From the NCBI GenBank assembly GCA_023437285.1, contig JAEZGP010000414.1:1-7290 (forward strand): DNA of 7,290 bases, given 5' to 3'. The DNA is from Actinomycetes bacterium (GTDB taxonomy: Bacteria > Actinomycetota > Actinomycetes > Mycobacteriales > Micromonosporaceae). The notes under the pieces were generated by a model. It made no database searches. It saw nothing but the letters and a program-made list of their open reading frames with translations, and was not told the DNA's origin. Of this stretch, positions 1-5,372 are shown piece after piece. Every line of letters begins with the position of its first letter. Within the stretch, counting starts at the first letter, position 1. The position numbers and the translations under genes were made by a program.

Positions 1-372
1 GTCGACGCCCGCGGCCCGCAGGGTGGCCGCCCCGCCGGCGGCGGTGGGGTTGGGGTCGGGCACGGCGACCACGACCCGGGCGACACCGGCCGCGATGAGG
101 GCCTGGGTGCAGGGGCCGGTGCGGCCGGTGTGGTTACAGGGCTCCAGCGTGACGACCGCGGTGCCGCCCTTGGCCCGTACGCCCGCCTCGGCGAGCGCGC
201 GGATCTCGGCGTGCGGACCGCCGGCGTACGCGTGAAATCCCTCGCCGACGCTCTGGCCGGCCGCGTCGAGGATGACGCAGCCGACGATCGGGTTGGGGCT
301 GGTGGCGCCGATGCTTCGGGAGGCGAGCGCGATCGCCCATCGCATCGCCCGGTCTTCGGCGTCGCTGGCCAT
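1..372 (-). CDS. ribD: Riboflavin biosynthesis protein RibD, N-terminal deaminase part (3' end outside window)
   Basis: Bifunctional diaminohydroxyphosphoribosylaminopyrimidine deaminase / 5-amino-6-(5-phosphoribosylamino)uracil reductase, catalysing the second and third steps from GTP to riboflavin in the cytoplasm. The 124 visible residues are the cytidine-deaminase-like zinc domain. They show PNP at 26-28 followed by IVGCVI, the HAE motif at 54-56 (zinc ligand H54, catalytic E56), and PCNHTGRTGPC at 78-88, supplying zinc ligands C79 and C88. The reductase half would lie beyond the left edge. ATG at 372 is chosen because AGAAGG (386-381) lies 8 nt upstream; an in-frame GTG at 378 would sit too close to that site. 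An FMN riboswitch about 150 nt upstream supports the assignment. Family identity is near certain. Whether the reductase domain is intact cannot be seen. Confidence 0.95.
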   Translation of the reverse strand, partial: MASDAEDRAMRWAIALASRSIGATSPNPIVGCVILDAAGQSVGEGFHAYAGGPHAEIRALAEAGVRAKGGTAVVTLEPCNHTGRTGPCTQALIAAGVARVVVAVPDPNPTAAGGAATLRAAGVD

Positions 373-519
373 CTCCACGCCCTTCTGCGCACAACGCGCG
401 TTCGCGGCGCGCGGGCAGGGCGGAGGGCATCGGGCGGGAGGTCACGGGTGCGGGGCGCCGGGGCGGCGCACGGCACCCCGCCTGGCCGGGCACCGATGCC
501 ACGGCAGGCGTTTCGTCCC
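373..519 (-). promoter_or_regulatory. Structured ribD leader, presumed riboswitch expression platform
   Basis: Non-coding stretch between the FMN aptamer and ribD. Read on the minus strand it contains: a strong bulged hairpin at 510-479 (CGCCTG/CAGGCG outer stem, CCG/CGG and GGCA/TGCC inner stems, TCGG loop); a 10-bp hairpin with one G-U pair at 480-451 (CGGGGTGCCG / CGGCGCCCCG, 10-nt loop), sharing two bases with the first; a 6-bp hairpin at 413-395 (CGCGCG/CGCGCG); and a possible stem pairing 425-417 with 383-373, which would cover part of the Shine-Dalgarno site up to the base before the ATG. No hairpin is followed by a T-run, so an ordinary intrinsic terminator is not seen. Translational or Rho-type control fits better. 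The structures were read by eye, and GC-rich DNA gives many chance pairings. Confidence 0.5.
381..386 (-). promoter_or_regulatory. Ribosome binding site of ribD
   Basis: AGAAGG on the minus strand, 8 nt from the ATG at 372. It decides the start against the in-frame GTG at 378. Its 3' part can pair with an upstream CU-rich stretch at 417-425, so it may be the target of riboswitch control. Confidence 0.6.
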
Positions 520-698
520 GCGCGCTGTCTCCCATCCGGACTGTCAGGCCGGGCGTGGCTCACCACGTCGGCCAACCGTCGGCTCCGGGTTCACACCGGA
601 TCCACCGGTGGCTGGCTGCCACCGGGTCGCGGGCTTACCAGGGCCGCTCGCCCCGGATCACCGCCGGTTCGGAATTTCACCGAGTCCCGCCAGCGCGC
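520..698 (-). promoter_or_regulatory. FMN riboswitch (RFN element) controlling ribD
   Basis: FMN-sensing aptamer in the 5' leader of riboflavin genes. It is known to reduce expression when FMN is bound. All hallmark blocks are present in order on the minus strand: GGTGAAATTCC (681-671), CCGGCGGTGA (667-658), AGCCCGCGACCCG (635-623), the GGATCC...GTGTGAACCCGGAGCCGACGGT region (about 603-574), and AGTCCGGATGGGAGA (542-528). The closing stem P1 is a perfect 8-bp pair of GCGCGCTG (698-691) with CAGCGCGC (527-520). P4 is a perfect 8-bp hairpin at 625-605 (CCGGTGGC/GCCACCGG). P6 is a long variable hairpin around 572-546 built on GTGG/CCAC and GGCC/GGCC. ribD lies downstream on the same strand, as expected. 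Confidence 0.96.
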
Positions 699-798
699 TG
701 GTGGGTATCCCCTGAGTCTGCCACGAGTAAGGGCCGGTCCGATAGCTGCGCGATACACCTCACACCCGGCGTGGCGGCCCCATGGGGCGCGCAACCGC
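699..798 (-). other. Intergenic gap between response regulator and FMN riboswitch
   Basis: About 100 nt in which a ribD promoter would be expected. On the minus strand I find only weak -10-like strings (TATCGG near 752-747 and TATCGC near 762-757) with no convincing -35 element, so I do not call a promoter. No clear intrinsic terminator follows the response regulator: the CCCCATGGGG palindrome at 778-787 has no loop and no T-run. Read-through from the rpe-response regulator transcript into the riboswitch is therefore possible. Confidence 0.4.
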
Positions 799-1794
799 TC
801 AGACGGGCCCGAACCGGCGCGGCGAGCCCGTACCGGGCTCCTGCTTGGTCTTGCGCCGGTCGTACGCGACGAACGAGCCCGGCTGGTTCTTGGCGACCGT
901 CTTCATCTCGTTGGCCACGGCGATCACCTCGCGCGGGTCGGTGTAGTCGCGCTGCGCCGACAGGGCCACCCCGATGGAGACCGTGACCAGGCCGACGTCG
1001 TGCAGCTCGTTGTTCTGCCGGCTCTTGACCCGTAGGTACCCTCTTGCCCGGTCCTCGGCGTCGTAGAGCGTGTCGGCCTCGTCCTCGAACTCGCGCACGG
1101 CCTGCGCGGTCAGCGGGCGTACCTGCTCGGGGGCGCACACGACGACGAAGTCGTCGCCGCCGATGTGGCCCAGGAACACGGGCGGCAGGCCGGCGTCGAG
1201 CACGGCCCGGTGCAGCTTGCGGGCCAGGGTGGCGATGAACTCGTCGCCGCGACCGAAGCCGTACACGTCGTTGACGGCCTTGAAGCCGTCGATGTCGACG
1301 TGGCAGACGGCGAAGTCGGCACCGGCGCGCAGCCGGTCGCTGATCTCCTGTTGGATGCGGGCGTTGCCGGGCAGGCCGGTCAGCGGCGACACCTCGCGGA
1401 ACTCGCGGTTGCGCCGCAGCGTGGTCTGCACGCGCGCGACGAGTTCCAACGTGTCGAACGGCTTGACGATGTAGTCGTCGGCGCCGGCGGTCAGGCCCAC
1501 CACCTTGTCGGCCGTGAGACCCTTGGCCGTCAACATGATCACCGGAATGGCGGAGGTCATCGCGTCGGCGCGCAGCCGCCTGGTGACCTCGACACCGTCC
1601 AGGCGCGGCATGGCGACGTCGAGCAGGACCAGGTCGGGCCGGCGCTCGGCGACCTCCTCCAGCGCGGCGATCCCATCGTGGGCGACCACGACGTCGAAGC
1701 CCTCCATGCGCAGGTTCATCGCGACGAACCGGGCGATGTCGACATCGTCGTCGACGACGAGGATCCGCTGTCTCGGGGGCGGCTGGGCGGTCAC
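799..1794 (-). CDS. Response regulator with REC and non-canonical GGDEF (GGDDF) domain
   Basis: 331 aa. Residues about 9-125 are a receiver domain with the acidic pair D15/D16, phospho-acceptor D59 in LLDVAMP, T89 and K111 in VKPFD. Residues about 135-315 are a GGDEF-type domain starting SPLTGLPGN (136-144). It keeps the diguanylate cyclase positions by spacing: metal Asp D167 in VDIDGFK, guanine-contacting N175 and D184, and the signature loop GGDDF at 212-216 (D replaces the usual E at 215). The RxxD feedback I-site five residues before the loop is absent (LPPV instead), and H210 replaces the usual Arg. SIGVALS lies at 273-279. It may make cyclic di-GMP or act as a nucleotide-binding output domain. 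No sensor kinase is adjacent. The GTG start overlaps the rpe stop by 4 nt, implying coupled translation. The role is unproven. Confidence 0.9.
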   Translation of the reverse strand: MTAQPPPRQRILVVDDDVDIARFVAMNLRMEGFDVVVAHDGIAALEEVAERRPDLVLLDVAMPRLDGVEVTRRLRADAMTSAIPVIMLTAKGLTADKVVGLTAGADDYIVKPFDTLELVARVQTTLRRNREFREVSPLTGLPGNARIQQEISDRLRAGADFAVCHVDIDGFKAVNDVYGFGRGDEFIATLARKLHRAVLDAGLPPVFLGHIGGDDFVVVCAPEQVRPLTAQAVREFEDEADTLYDAEDRARGYLRVKSRQNNELHDVGLVTVSIGVALSAQRDYTDPREVIAVANEMKTVAKNQPGSFVAYDRRKTKQEPGTGSPRRFGPV

Positions 1795-2510
1795 CGCAGG
1801 TCCGTAACCGGTGCGCTTTCTCGCGTGTCACGGGCCAGGCGGCGCAGGCGGCGGACCGCTTGCGCCGGGTCGTCGGCGCCGAAGACCGCCGTGCCGGCCA
1901 CGAACGCGTCGGCGCCGGCCTCGGCCGCCGCCGCGATCGTGTCGTCGGCGATGCCGCCGTCGACCTCGATGCGCAGGCTCAAGTGCCCCGCACCGGCGTG
2001 GCGGCGGGCGACGCGGACCTTGTCCAGCAGCTGCGGCAGGAACTCCTGGCCGCCGAAGCCCGCCTTGATCGTCATGATCAGCAGGGTGTCGAAGTGCTCC
2101 AGCAGCGGCAGGTAGGGCTCCACCGGGGTGTCCCGGTCGATCGCCAGGCCCGCCAGCGACCCGGCCGCCCGCAGGTCCTTGGCCAGGGCGACCGGGTCGT
2201 CGCACGCCTCGGCGTGGAAGCTGACGTTGTGCGCGCCGGCCTCGGCGTAGTCGACCGCCCAGCGGCGCGGATCGGCGATCATCAGGTGGCAGTCCAGCGG
2301 CAGGCTCGTCGCCGGCCGCAGGCTGCGCACCACCGGCAGGCCGATGGTCAGATTCGGCACGAAGTGATAGTCCATCACGTCGACGTGCAGCCAATCGGCC
2401 TCGTCCTGCACGATGCGGGCCTGCTCGCCGAGGCGGGAGAAGTCGGCCGCGAGGAGACTGGGCGCCAGGATGATGTCGTTCGGCGCGACGCTGTGCGATG
2501 GATCGGTCAC
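1791..2510 (-). CDS. rpe: Ribulose-phosphate 3-epimerase
   Basis: 239 aa, slightly longer than the usual 220-230 because of an N-terminal extension of about 10 residues. It interconverts D-ribulose 5-phosphate and D-xylulose 5-phosphate in the pentose phosphate pathway, in the cytosol, as a metal-dependent TIM barrel. Family markers are LAPSLLAADF (S18), HVDVMD with metal ligands H42 and D44, CHLMI with H75, the phosphate loop GFGGQ at 151-155, and EVDGGI with catalytic D184. Small variations are Tyr48 where many homologues have Gly (VMDGHFVPN) and KAGFGG instead of NPGFGG. The start is GTG at 2510. No Shine-Dalgarno is visible, but a TAAACT box lies 6 nt upstream, suggesting a leaderless message. 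Its last bases overlap the response regulator start. Proximity to ribD is conserved in actinobacteria, and ribulose 5-phosphate also feeds riboflavin synthesis. Confidence 0.96.
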   Translation of the reverse strand: MTDPSHSVAPNDIILAPSLLAADFSRLGEQARIVQDEADWLHVDVMDYHFVPNLTIGLPVVRSLRPATSLPLDCHLMIADPRRWAVDYAEAGAHNVSFHAEACDDPVALAKDLRAAGSLAGLAIDRDTPVEPYLPLLEHFDTLLIMTIKAGFGGQEFLPQLLDKVRVARRHAGAGHLSLRIEVDGGIADDTIAAAAEAGADAFVAGTAVFGADDPAQAVRRLRRLARDTRESAPVTDLR

Positions 2511-2516
2511 CGCGTC

Positions 2517-2522
2517 AGTTTA
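2517..2522 (-). promoter_or_regulatory. Candidate -10 box of a leaderless rpe promoter
   Basis: TAAACT on the minus strand fits the actinobacterial TANNNT -10 pattern and ends 6 nt before the GTG of rpe. Transcription would begin at or next to the start codon. A weak -35 candidate, TGACTG, lies about 18 nt further upstream (2546-2541). No Shine-Dalgarno sequence is visible before this GTG, which agrees with a leaderless transcript. Confidence 0.5.
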
Positions 2523-2587
2523 GTCATGCCGACACCCGTTCAGTCACTCCACCGTCAGGCCGACCCTCACATTGACCTGCCTTTATG

Positions 2588-3151
2588 TCAAGCGATCACG
2601 ACGGTTGGATCATCGGAGCCGGGGGTGCCGGGAAGCAGGCCGGCCAGCAGCAGCTCCCCCTGATCCCACGGGCCGTGGCCACTGTCCACATTGATGTGGC
2701 CGGCGTCGCCGGCGTCGATGAACACGGCCCGCCACGCACCGGCGAACGCCCGCGCCCGTTCGATGCTCACGTACGGGTCGGTGATGCTGCCCACCACGAA
2801 CGCCTCGAACGGCAGCGGCGCCAGCGGTACGGGAGCGAACGACTCGAACGGGTAGTCCGGCAGGTTCTCCACGTCGGCGGGGGCGACGAGCAGGGCCGCG
2901 CGCACCGGCCCGACGTGCGCGGCGGCCCACCGGACCACGGCGATCGCCCCGAGGCTGTGCGCGACAAGGACGACCTCCTCCTCGCTGGCGTTGATCGCCT
3001 CGTCGATGCGGCCGACCCAGGCGTCGCAGGTCGGGTGCTCCCAGTCGTCCTGCTCGACCCTGATGTAGTCGGGATTCTGCTGTTCCCACAGGGTCTGCCA
3101 ATGGCCGGGACCTGAATTCTGATAGCCGGGAACCACCAGCACGCGCGTCAT
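2588..3151 (-). CDS. RBBP9/YdeN-type alpha/beta hydrolase
   Basis: 187 aa, typical of the small serine hydrolase family that includes human RBBP9 and Bacillus YdeN. These are cytosolic single-domain alpha/beta-hydrolases whose natural substrates are largely unknown. The N-terminal strand leads into VVPGYQNSGPGHWQTLW, a family signature. The nucleophile is S66 in VAHSLGA, the likely acid is D125 in GSITDPY, and the catalytic His is H152 in GHINVDSGHG. No signal peptide is seen. The ATG at 3151 is chosen because the family begins right at this beta-strand and a TATCCT box lies 7 nt upstream. A longer in-frame frame reaching back to 3235 has no family sequence. It is separated from both neighbours by gaps of 142 and 77 nt, so it is probably its own transcription unit. 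Substrate unknown. Confidence 0.9.
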   Translation of the reverse strand: MTRVLVVPGYQNSGPGHWQTLWEQQNPDYIRVEQDDWEHPTCDAWVGRIDEAINASEEEVVLVAHSLGAIAVVRWAAAHVGPVRAALLVAPADVENLPDYPFESFAPVPLAPLPFEAFVVGSITDPYVSIERARAFAGAWRAVFIDAGDAGHINVDSGHGPWDQGELLLAGLLPGTPGSDDPTVVIA

Positions 3152-3158
3152 GCCGCAC

Positions 3159-3164
3159 AGGATA
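3159..3164 (-). promoter_or_regulatory. Candidate -10 box of a leaderless hydrolase promoter
   Basis: TATCCT on the minus strand matches TANNNT and ends 7 nt before the ATG at 3151, so the transcript would start at the start codon. No Shine-Dalgarno sequence precedes the ATG. The -35 region (TACGGC or GTACGG near 3182-3188) is a poor match, so an activator may be needed if this is the promoter. Confidence 0.45.
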
Positions 3165-3204
3165 TGGGGTCCACGCACCAAGCCGTACTCCCGCAACGGA
3201 TCCT

Positions 3205-3222
3205 TTACGTGAGCCCTCGTAA
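3205..3222. repeat. Operator-like inverted repeat TTACG-N8-CGTAA
   Basis: Perfect 5-bp half sites TTACG and CGTAA separated by 8 bp, in the gap upstream of the hydrolase gene, 54-71 bp before its ATG and just upstream of the presumed -35 region. It is relatively AT-rich against its surroundings. The symmetry and position resemble a binding site for a dimeric regulator, but the half sites are short and no regulator gene is adjacent. Confidence 0.3.
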
Positions 3223-3249
3223 CCGCCGACAACATTGGGAGCGCTTCCA

Positions 3250-3269
3250 GTGACCCGCGCGCCGGTCAC
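3250..3269 (-). terminator. Inverted repeat GTGACC-N8-GGTCAC after the DinB-fold gene; possible terminator or operator
   Basis: Perfect 6-bp inverted repeat with an 8-nt GC-rich loop, 24 nt past the stop codon of the DinB-fold gene on the minus strand. No T-run follows (TGGAAGCGC), so it would be a non-canonical terminator of the kind often proposed in actinobacteria. It could equally be a regulator site for the downstream hydrolase gene. Confidence 0.35.
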
Positions 3270-3293
3270 GGCCGTCCCCGGGCCGGCAACGTG

Positions 3294-3929
3294 TCAGATG
3301 GCGGCGATCGTTGCCGGCGCGCGCTCGGCGCGGCTGAGCGCGCGCAGCACCGCCGTCGCGCCGTGCTGGCGGACCGCCAACCGCGTCAGCACCGCGAAGA
3401 CGGGCTCGAGCACCTCGTCGGGCTGCTCCGGGGTGGGCACGCCCACACTCACGGCGAGATCGTCGTTGTGCACCGCGATCTCCAGCAGCCGGGTGACGAG
3501 GAAGTCGTCGAACGTCAGCGCCCACTCGGCCCACGGCAGGCTCACCACGAGGTCATCCGGCAACGTGACGAACGTCTTCTCCAAATCGGTCACCCGCGCC
3601 GCGATGCTGTCGGCCAGCGCCGCCGGGCCGACGACGGCGTCGCTCTCCCCCGACTCGCGCACCGAGACGCTGGTCGGCGAGTCCACTGTCGCGCCAACCC
3701 AGGACGACCGTACAAAATGGTCCAGCAGGCCGATCGGCGCCTCGGTCGCGGGCCCGGCCGCCGCCAGCTCCACAACCCGGTTGACCTGCCGGCCGAGGTG
3801 ACCGGCGAGGCCACTGACCCGAAACTCCGCCAACGCGCTCGGCTTGTCCCACGCCGCGGCCACCGCCGGATCGGCCAACAGATCCGCCGCCGACCGGGCG
3901 GCCCGCAGGTACGCATTCCTGATCGTCAT
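3294..3929 (-). CDS. DinB/maleylpyruvate isomerase-fold, putatively mycothiol-dependent protein
   Basis: 211 aa, of the size and pattern of the actinobacterial family with an MDMPI N-terminal four-helix DinB-like domain (TIGR03083/PF11716 type). Likely metal-binding residues are in place: H44 in VSGLAGHLGRQVN, and E150 and H154 in LLEIAVHNDDLAV, the ExxxH motif typical of the family. The first 160 residues are the metal-binding bundle; the remaining 50 form a short C-terminal part. Characterised members are mycothiol-dependent isomerases or transferases, but most are unassigned, so no substrate is proposed. The ATG at 3929 is chosen over the longer frame from 3983 because GAGGGGG lies 4 nt upstream and family homology begins here. 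It follows rsmB after 63 nt and may be read from that operon or from a weak TAGGGT -10 at 3964-3959. Confidence 0.85.
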   Translation of the reverse strand: MTIRNAYLRAARSAADLLADPAVAAAWDKPSALAEFRVSGLAGHLGRQVNRVVELAAAGPATEAPIGLLDHFVRSSWVGATVDSPTSVSVRESGESDAVVGPAALADSIAARVTDLEKTFVTLPDDLVVSLPWAEWALTFDDFLVTRLLEIAVHNDDLAVSVGVPTPEQPDEVLEPVFAVLTRLAVRQHGATAVLRALSRAERAPATIAAI

Positions 3930-3933
3930 CGGT

Positions 3934-3940
3934 CCCCCTC
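3934..3940 (-). promoter_or_regulatory. Ribosome binding site of the DinB-fold gene
   Basis: GAGGGGG on the minus strand, 4 nt before the ATG at 3929. It is the strongest Shine-Dalgarno-like signal in this part of the window and fixes the start 18 codons inside the longest open frame. The def gene uses the same string at the same distance. Confidence 0.65.
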
Positions 3941-3958
3941 GTGATGGTTGCCCGGCCC

Positions 3959-3964
3959 ACCCTA
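3959..3964 (-). promoter_or_regulatory. Weak -10 candidate for the DinB-fold gene
   Basis: TAGGGT on the minus strand in the 63-nt gap after rsmB, with a poor -35 candidate, TTCGGT, about 18 nt upstream (3988-3983). It would leave a short leader carrying the GAGGGGG ribosome site. Read-through from rsmB is an equally good explanation for expression. Confidence 0.25.
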
Positions 3965-3992
3965 ACGGGACGCCGGCCGCCAACCGAACGGA

Positions 3993-5372
3993 TTAACCGG
4001 TGCGACGCAACAGCGAAAGGAACATGGCGTCGGTGCCGTGCCGGTGCGGCCACAGCTGCACCGTCGGCCCGGTGCCCAGGCCCGGCACGCCGGGCAGGTA
4101 CGGGCGGGCGTCCACCAGGTCGACGGCCAACCCCGAGCGACGCACCGCCTCGGTCACCGACACGTGCGTCTCCACCACGTGCGGCGAACACGTCACGTAC
4201 GCCACCACGCCGCCCGGGCGTACCGCACGCAGCGCCGCGCCGAGCAGCTCGCGTTGCAGGCGCGTCAACGGCGGCAGGTCGGTCGGCTGCCGGCGCCATC
4301 GCGACTCGGGCCGCCGCCGCAGGCTGCCCAGCCCGGAGCACGGCGCGTCGACGAGGACCCGGTCGAAGCCGCCCTCGGGCAGGTCGTCGGAGGCGCCCAC
4401 CTCCCGGCCATCGGCGCACAACACCTCTACCGGCAGGCCGCGCACGGCGTTGCGGACCAGGTCGGCGCGGTGCGGCGCGATCTCCACGGCGGTCAGCCGC
4501 GCGTCGCGCTGCGCCGCGAGGCCGCCGAGCAGCGCCGCCTTGCCACCGGGGCCGGCGCACAGGTCGAGCCACCGGCCGTCGTCGCCCTCGACCGGGGCGT
4601 CGGCCAACGCCAGCGCGACCAGCTGCGAGCCCTCGTCCTGCACGTGGGCCCGGCCGTCGATGATGGCATTCAGCTCGCCGGGCGAGCCCGCCGGCAGGTA
4701 CACCGCGTACGGGGAGAACGCCCCCGGCGCCCCACCCACCTCGTCGGCGAGGTCGACGGCGTCGACGCGGCCCGGCCGGGCACACAGGTGCACCTCGGGT
4801 CGCTCGTTGTCGGCGATGAGCAGCGCCTCGGTCTCGGCCAGGTCACCGCCGAGCGCCTCGCGGAATGCCCGCACGATCCACTGCGGATGGGCGTCGACGA
4901 GGGACAGGTGCGCGACCGGGTCAGCGTCCTTGTCCGGCGCGAGCTCGTCGAGCCACGCCGGCAGTTCCTTGGTGGCGATGTTGCGCAGCACGGCGTTGGC
5001 GAACCCGGCCGCACCGGGGGTGACGCGACGCACGAGGTCCACGGTGGCCGAGACCGCGGCGTGCGCCGGCACCCGCGTGTGCAGGATCTGGTACGCCCCG
5101 AGGCGCAACGCGTCGCGGGCCGGCGGGTCGATGCGGCCCACCTCCCGACCGGCCGCCGCCTCGATCACCGCGTCGAGCTGGCCCAGCTGGCGCAGCGTGC
5201 CGTAGGTCAGCTCGGTGGCGAACGCGGCGTCGCGGCCGTACAGGCGCTGCTCGCGCAGCACCTTCGGCAGCACCAGGTTGGCGTACGCGTCGTCGCGCTG
5301 CACGGCCGCGACCGCCTCGTACGCGGCCCAGCGGGCGAGGTCCTGGGCGGGACGGCGCACCGCGCGCGTCAC
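3993..5372 (-). CDS. rsmB: 16S rRNA (cytosine-967-C5) methyltransferase
   Basis: 459 aa. SAM-dependent enzyme that methylates C967 (E. coli numbering) of 16S rRNA; also called Sun or Fmu. Residues about 8-140 are the NusB-like RNA-binding domain ([10 protein letters not shown], the [15 protein letters not shown] region, and [10 protein letters not shown]). The Rossmann methyltransferase domain follows. The SAM-binding motif is [14 protein letters not shown] (DLCAGPGGK at 270-278). The two conserved cysteines are C345 in [16 protein letters not shown] and C395 in [10 protein letters not shown]; in this family the latter attacks C6 of the base and the former helps release. Length and order match the family. 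The GTG start at 5372 overlaps the fmt stop by 4 nt (GTGA) and there is no strong ribosome site, so translation is probably coupled to fmt. The M. tuberculosis fmt-fmu pair has the same order. Confidence 0.96.
   Translation of the reverse strand: MTRAVRRPAQDLARWAAYEAVAAVQRDDAYANLVLPKVLREQRLYGRDAAFATELTYGTLRQLGQLDAVIEAAAGREVGRIDPPARDALRLGAYQILHTRVPAHAAVSATVDLVRRVTPGAAGFANAVLRNIATKELPAWLDELAPDKDADPVAHLSLVDAHPQWIVRAFREALGGDLAETEALLIADNERPEVHLCARPGRVDAVDLADEVGGAPGAFSPYAVYLPAGSPGELNAIIDGRAHVQDEGSQLVALALADAPVEGDDGRWLDLCAGPGGKAALLGGLAAQRDARLTAVEIAPHRADLVRNAVRGLPVEVLCADGREVGASDDLPEGGFDRVLVDAPCSGLGSLRRRPESRWRRQPTDLPPLTRLQRELLGAALRAVRPGGVVAYVTCSPHVVETHVSVTEAVRRSGLAVDLVDARPYLPGVPGLGTGPTVQLWPHRHGTDAMFLSLLRRTG

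Noticed and set aside
134..535. 133-codon minus-strand open frame starting inside the riboswitch
   Set aside because: Out of frame with ribD, rich in Arg/Pro shadow composition, and starts in conserved aptamer sequence; the RibD frame explains the region.
776..788. GGCCCCATGGGGC palindrome after the response regulator as a terminator
   Set aside because: It has no loop without breaking pairs, and no T-run follows.
677..1831. 384-codon minus-strand frame overlapping the response regulator and riboswitch
   Set aside because: Wrong-frame shadow of the REC-GGDEF gene with repetitive Arg-rich sequence; it also runs through the FMN aptamer.
2507..2527. Six-codon open frame ATG ACT AAA CTG ACG CGG TGA overlapping the rpe start, as a leader peptide
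   Set aside because: It contains the likely -10 box TAAACT, so it would not be transcribed from that promoter, and it has no ribosome site.
3152..3235. 28-codon N-terminal extension of the hydrolase
   Set aside because: No family similarity before MTRVLVVPGY, and the likely promoter -10 lies inside the extension.
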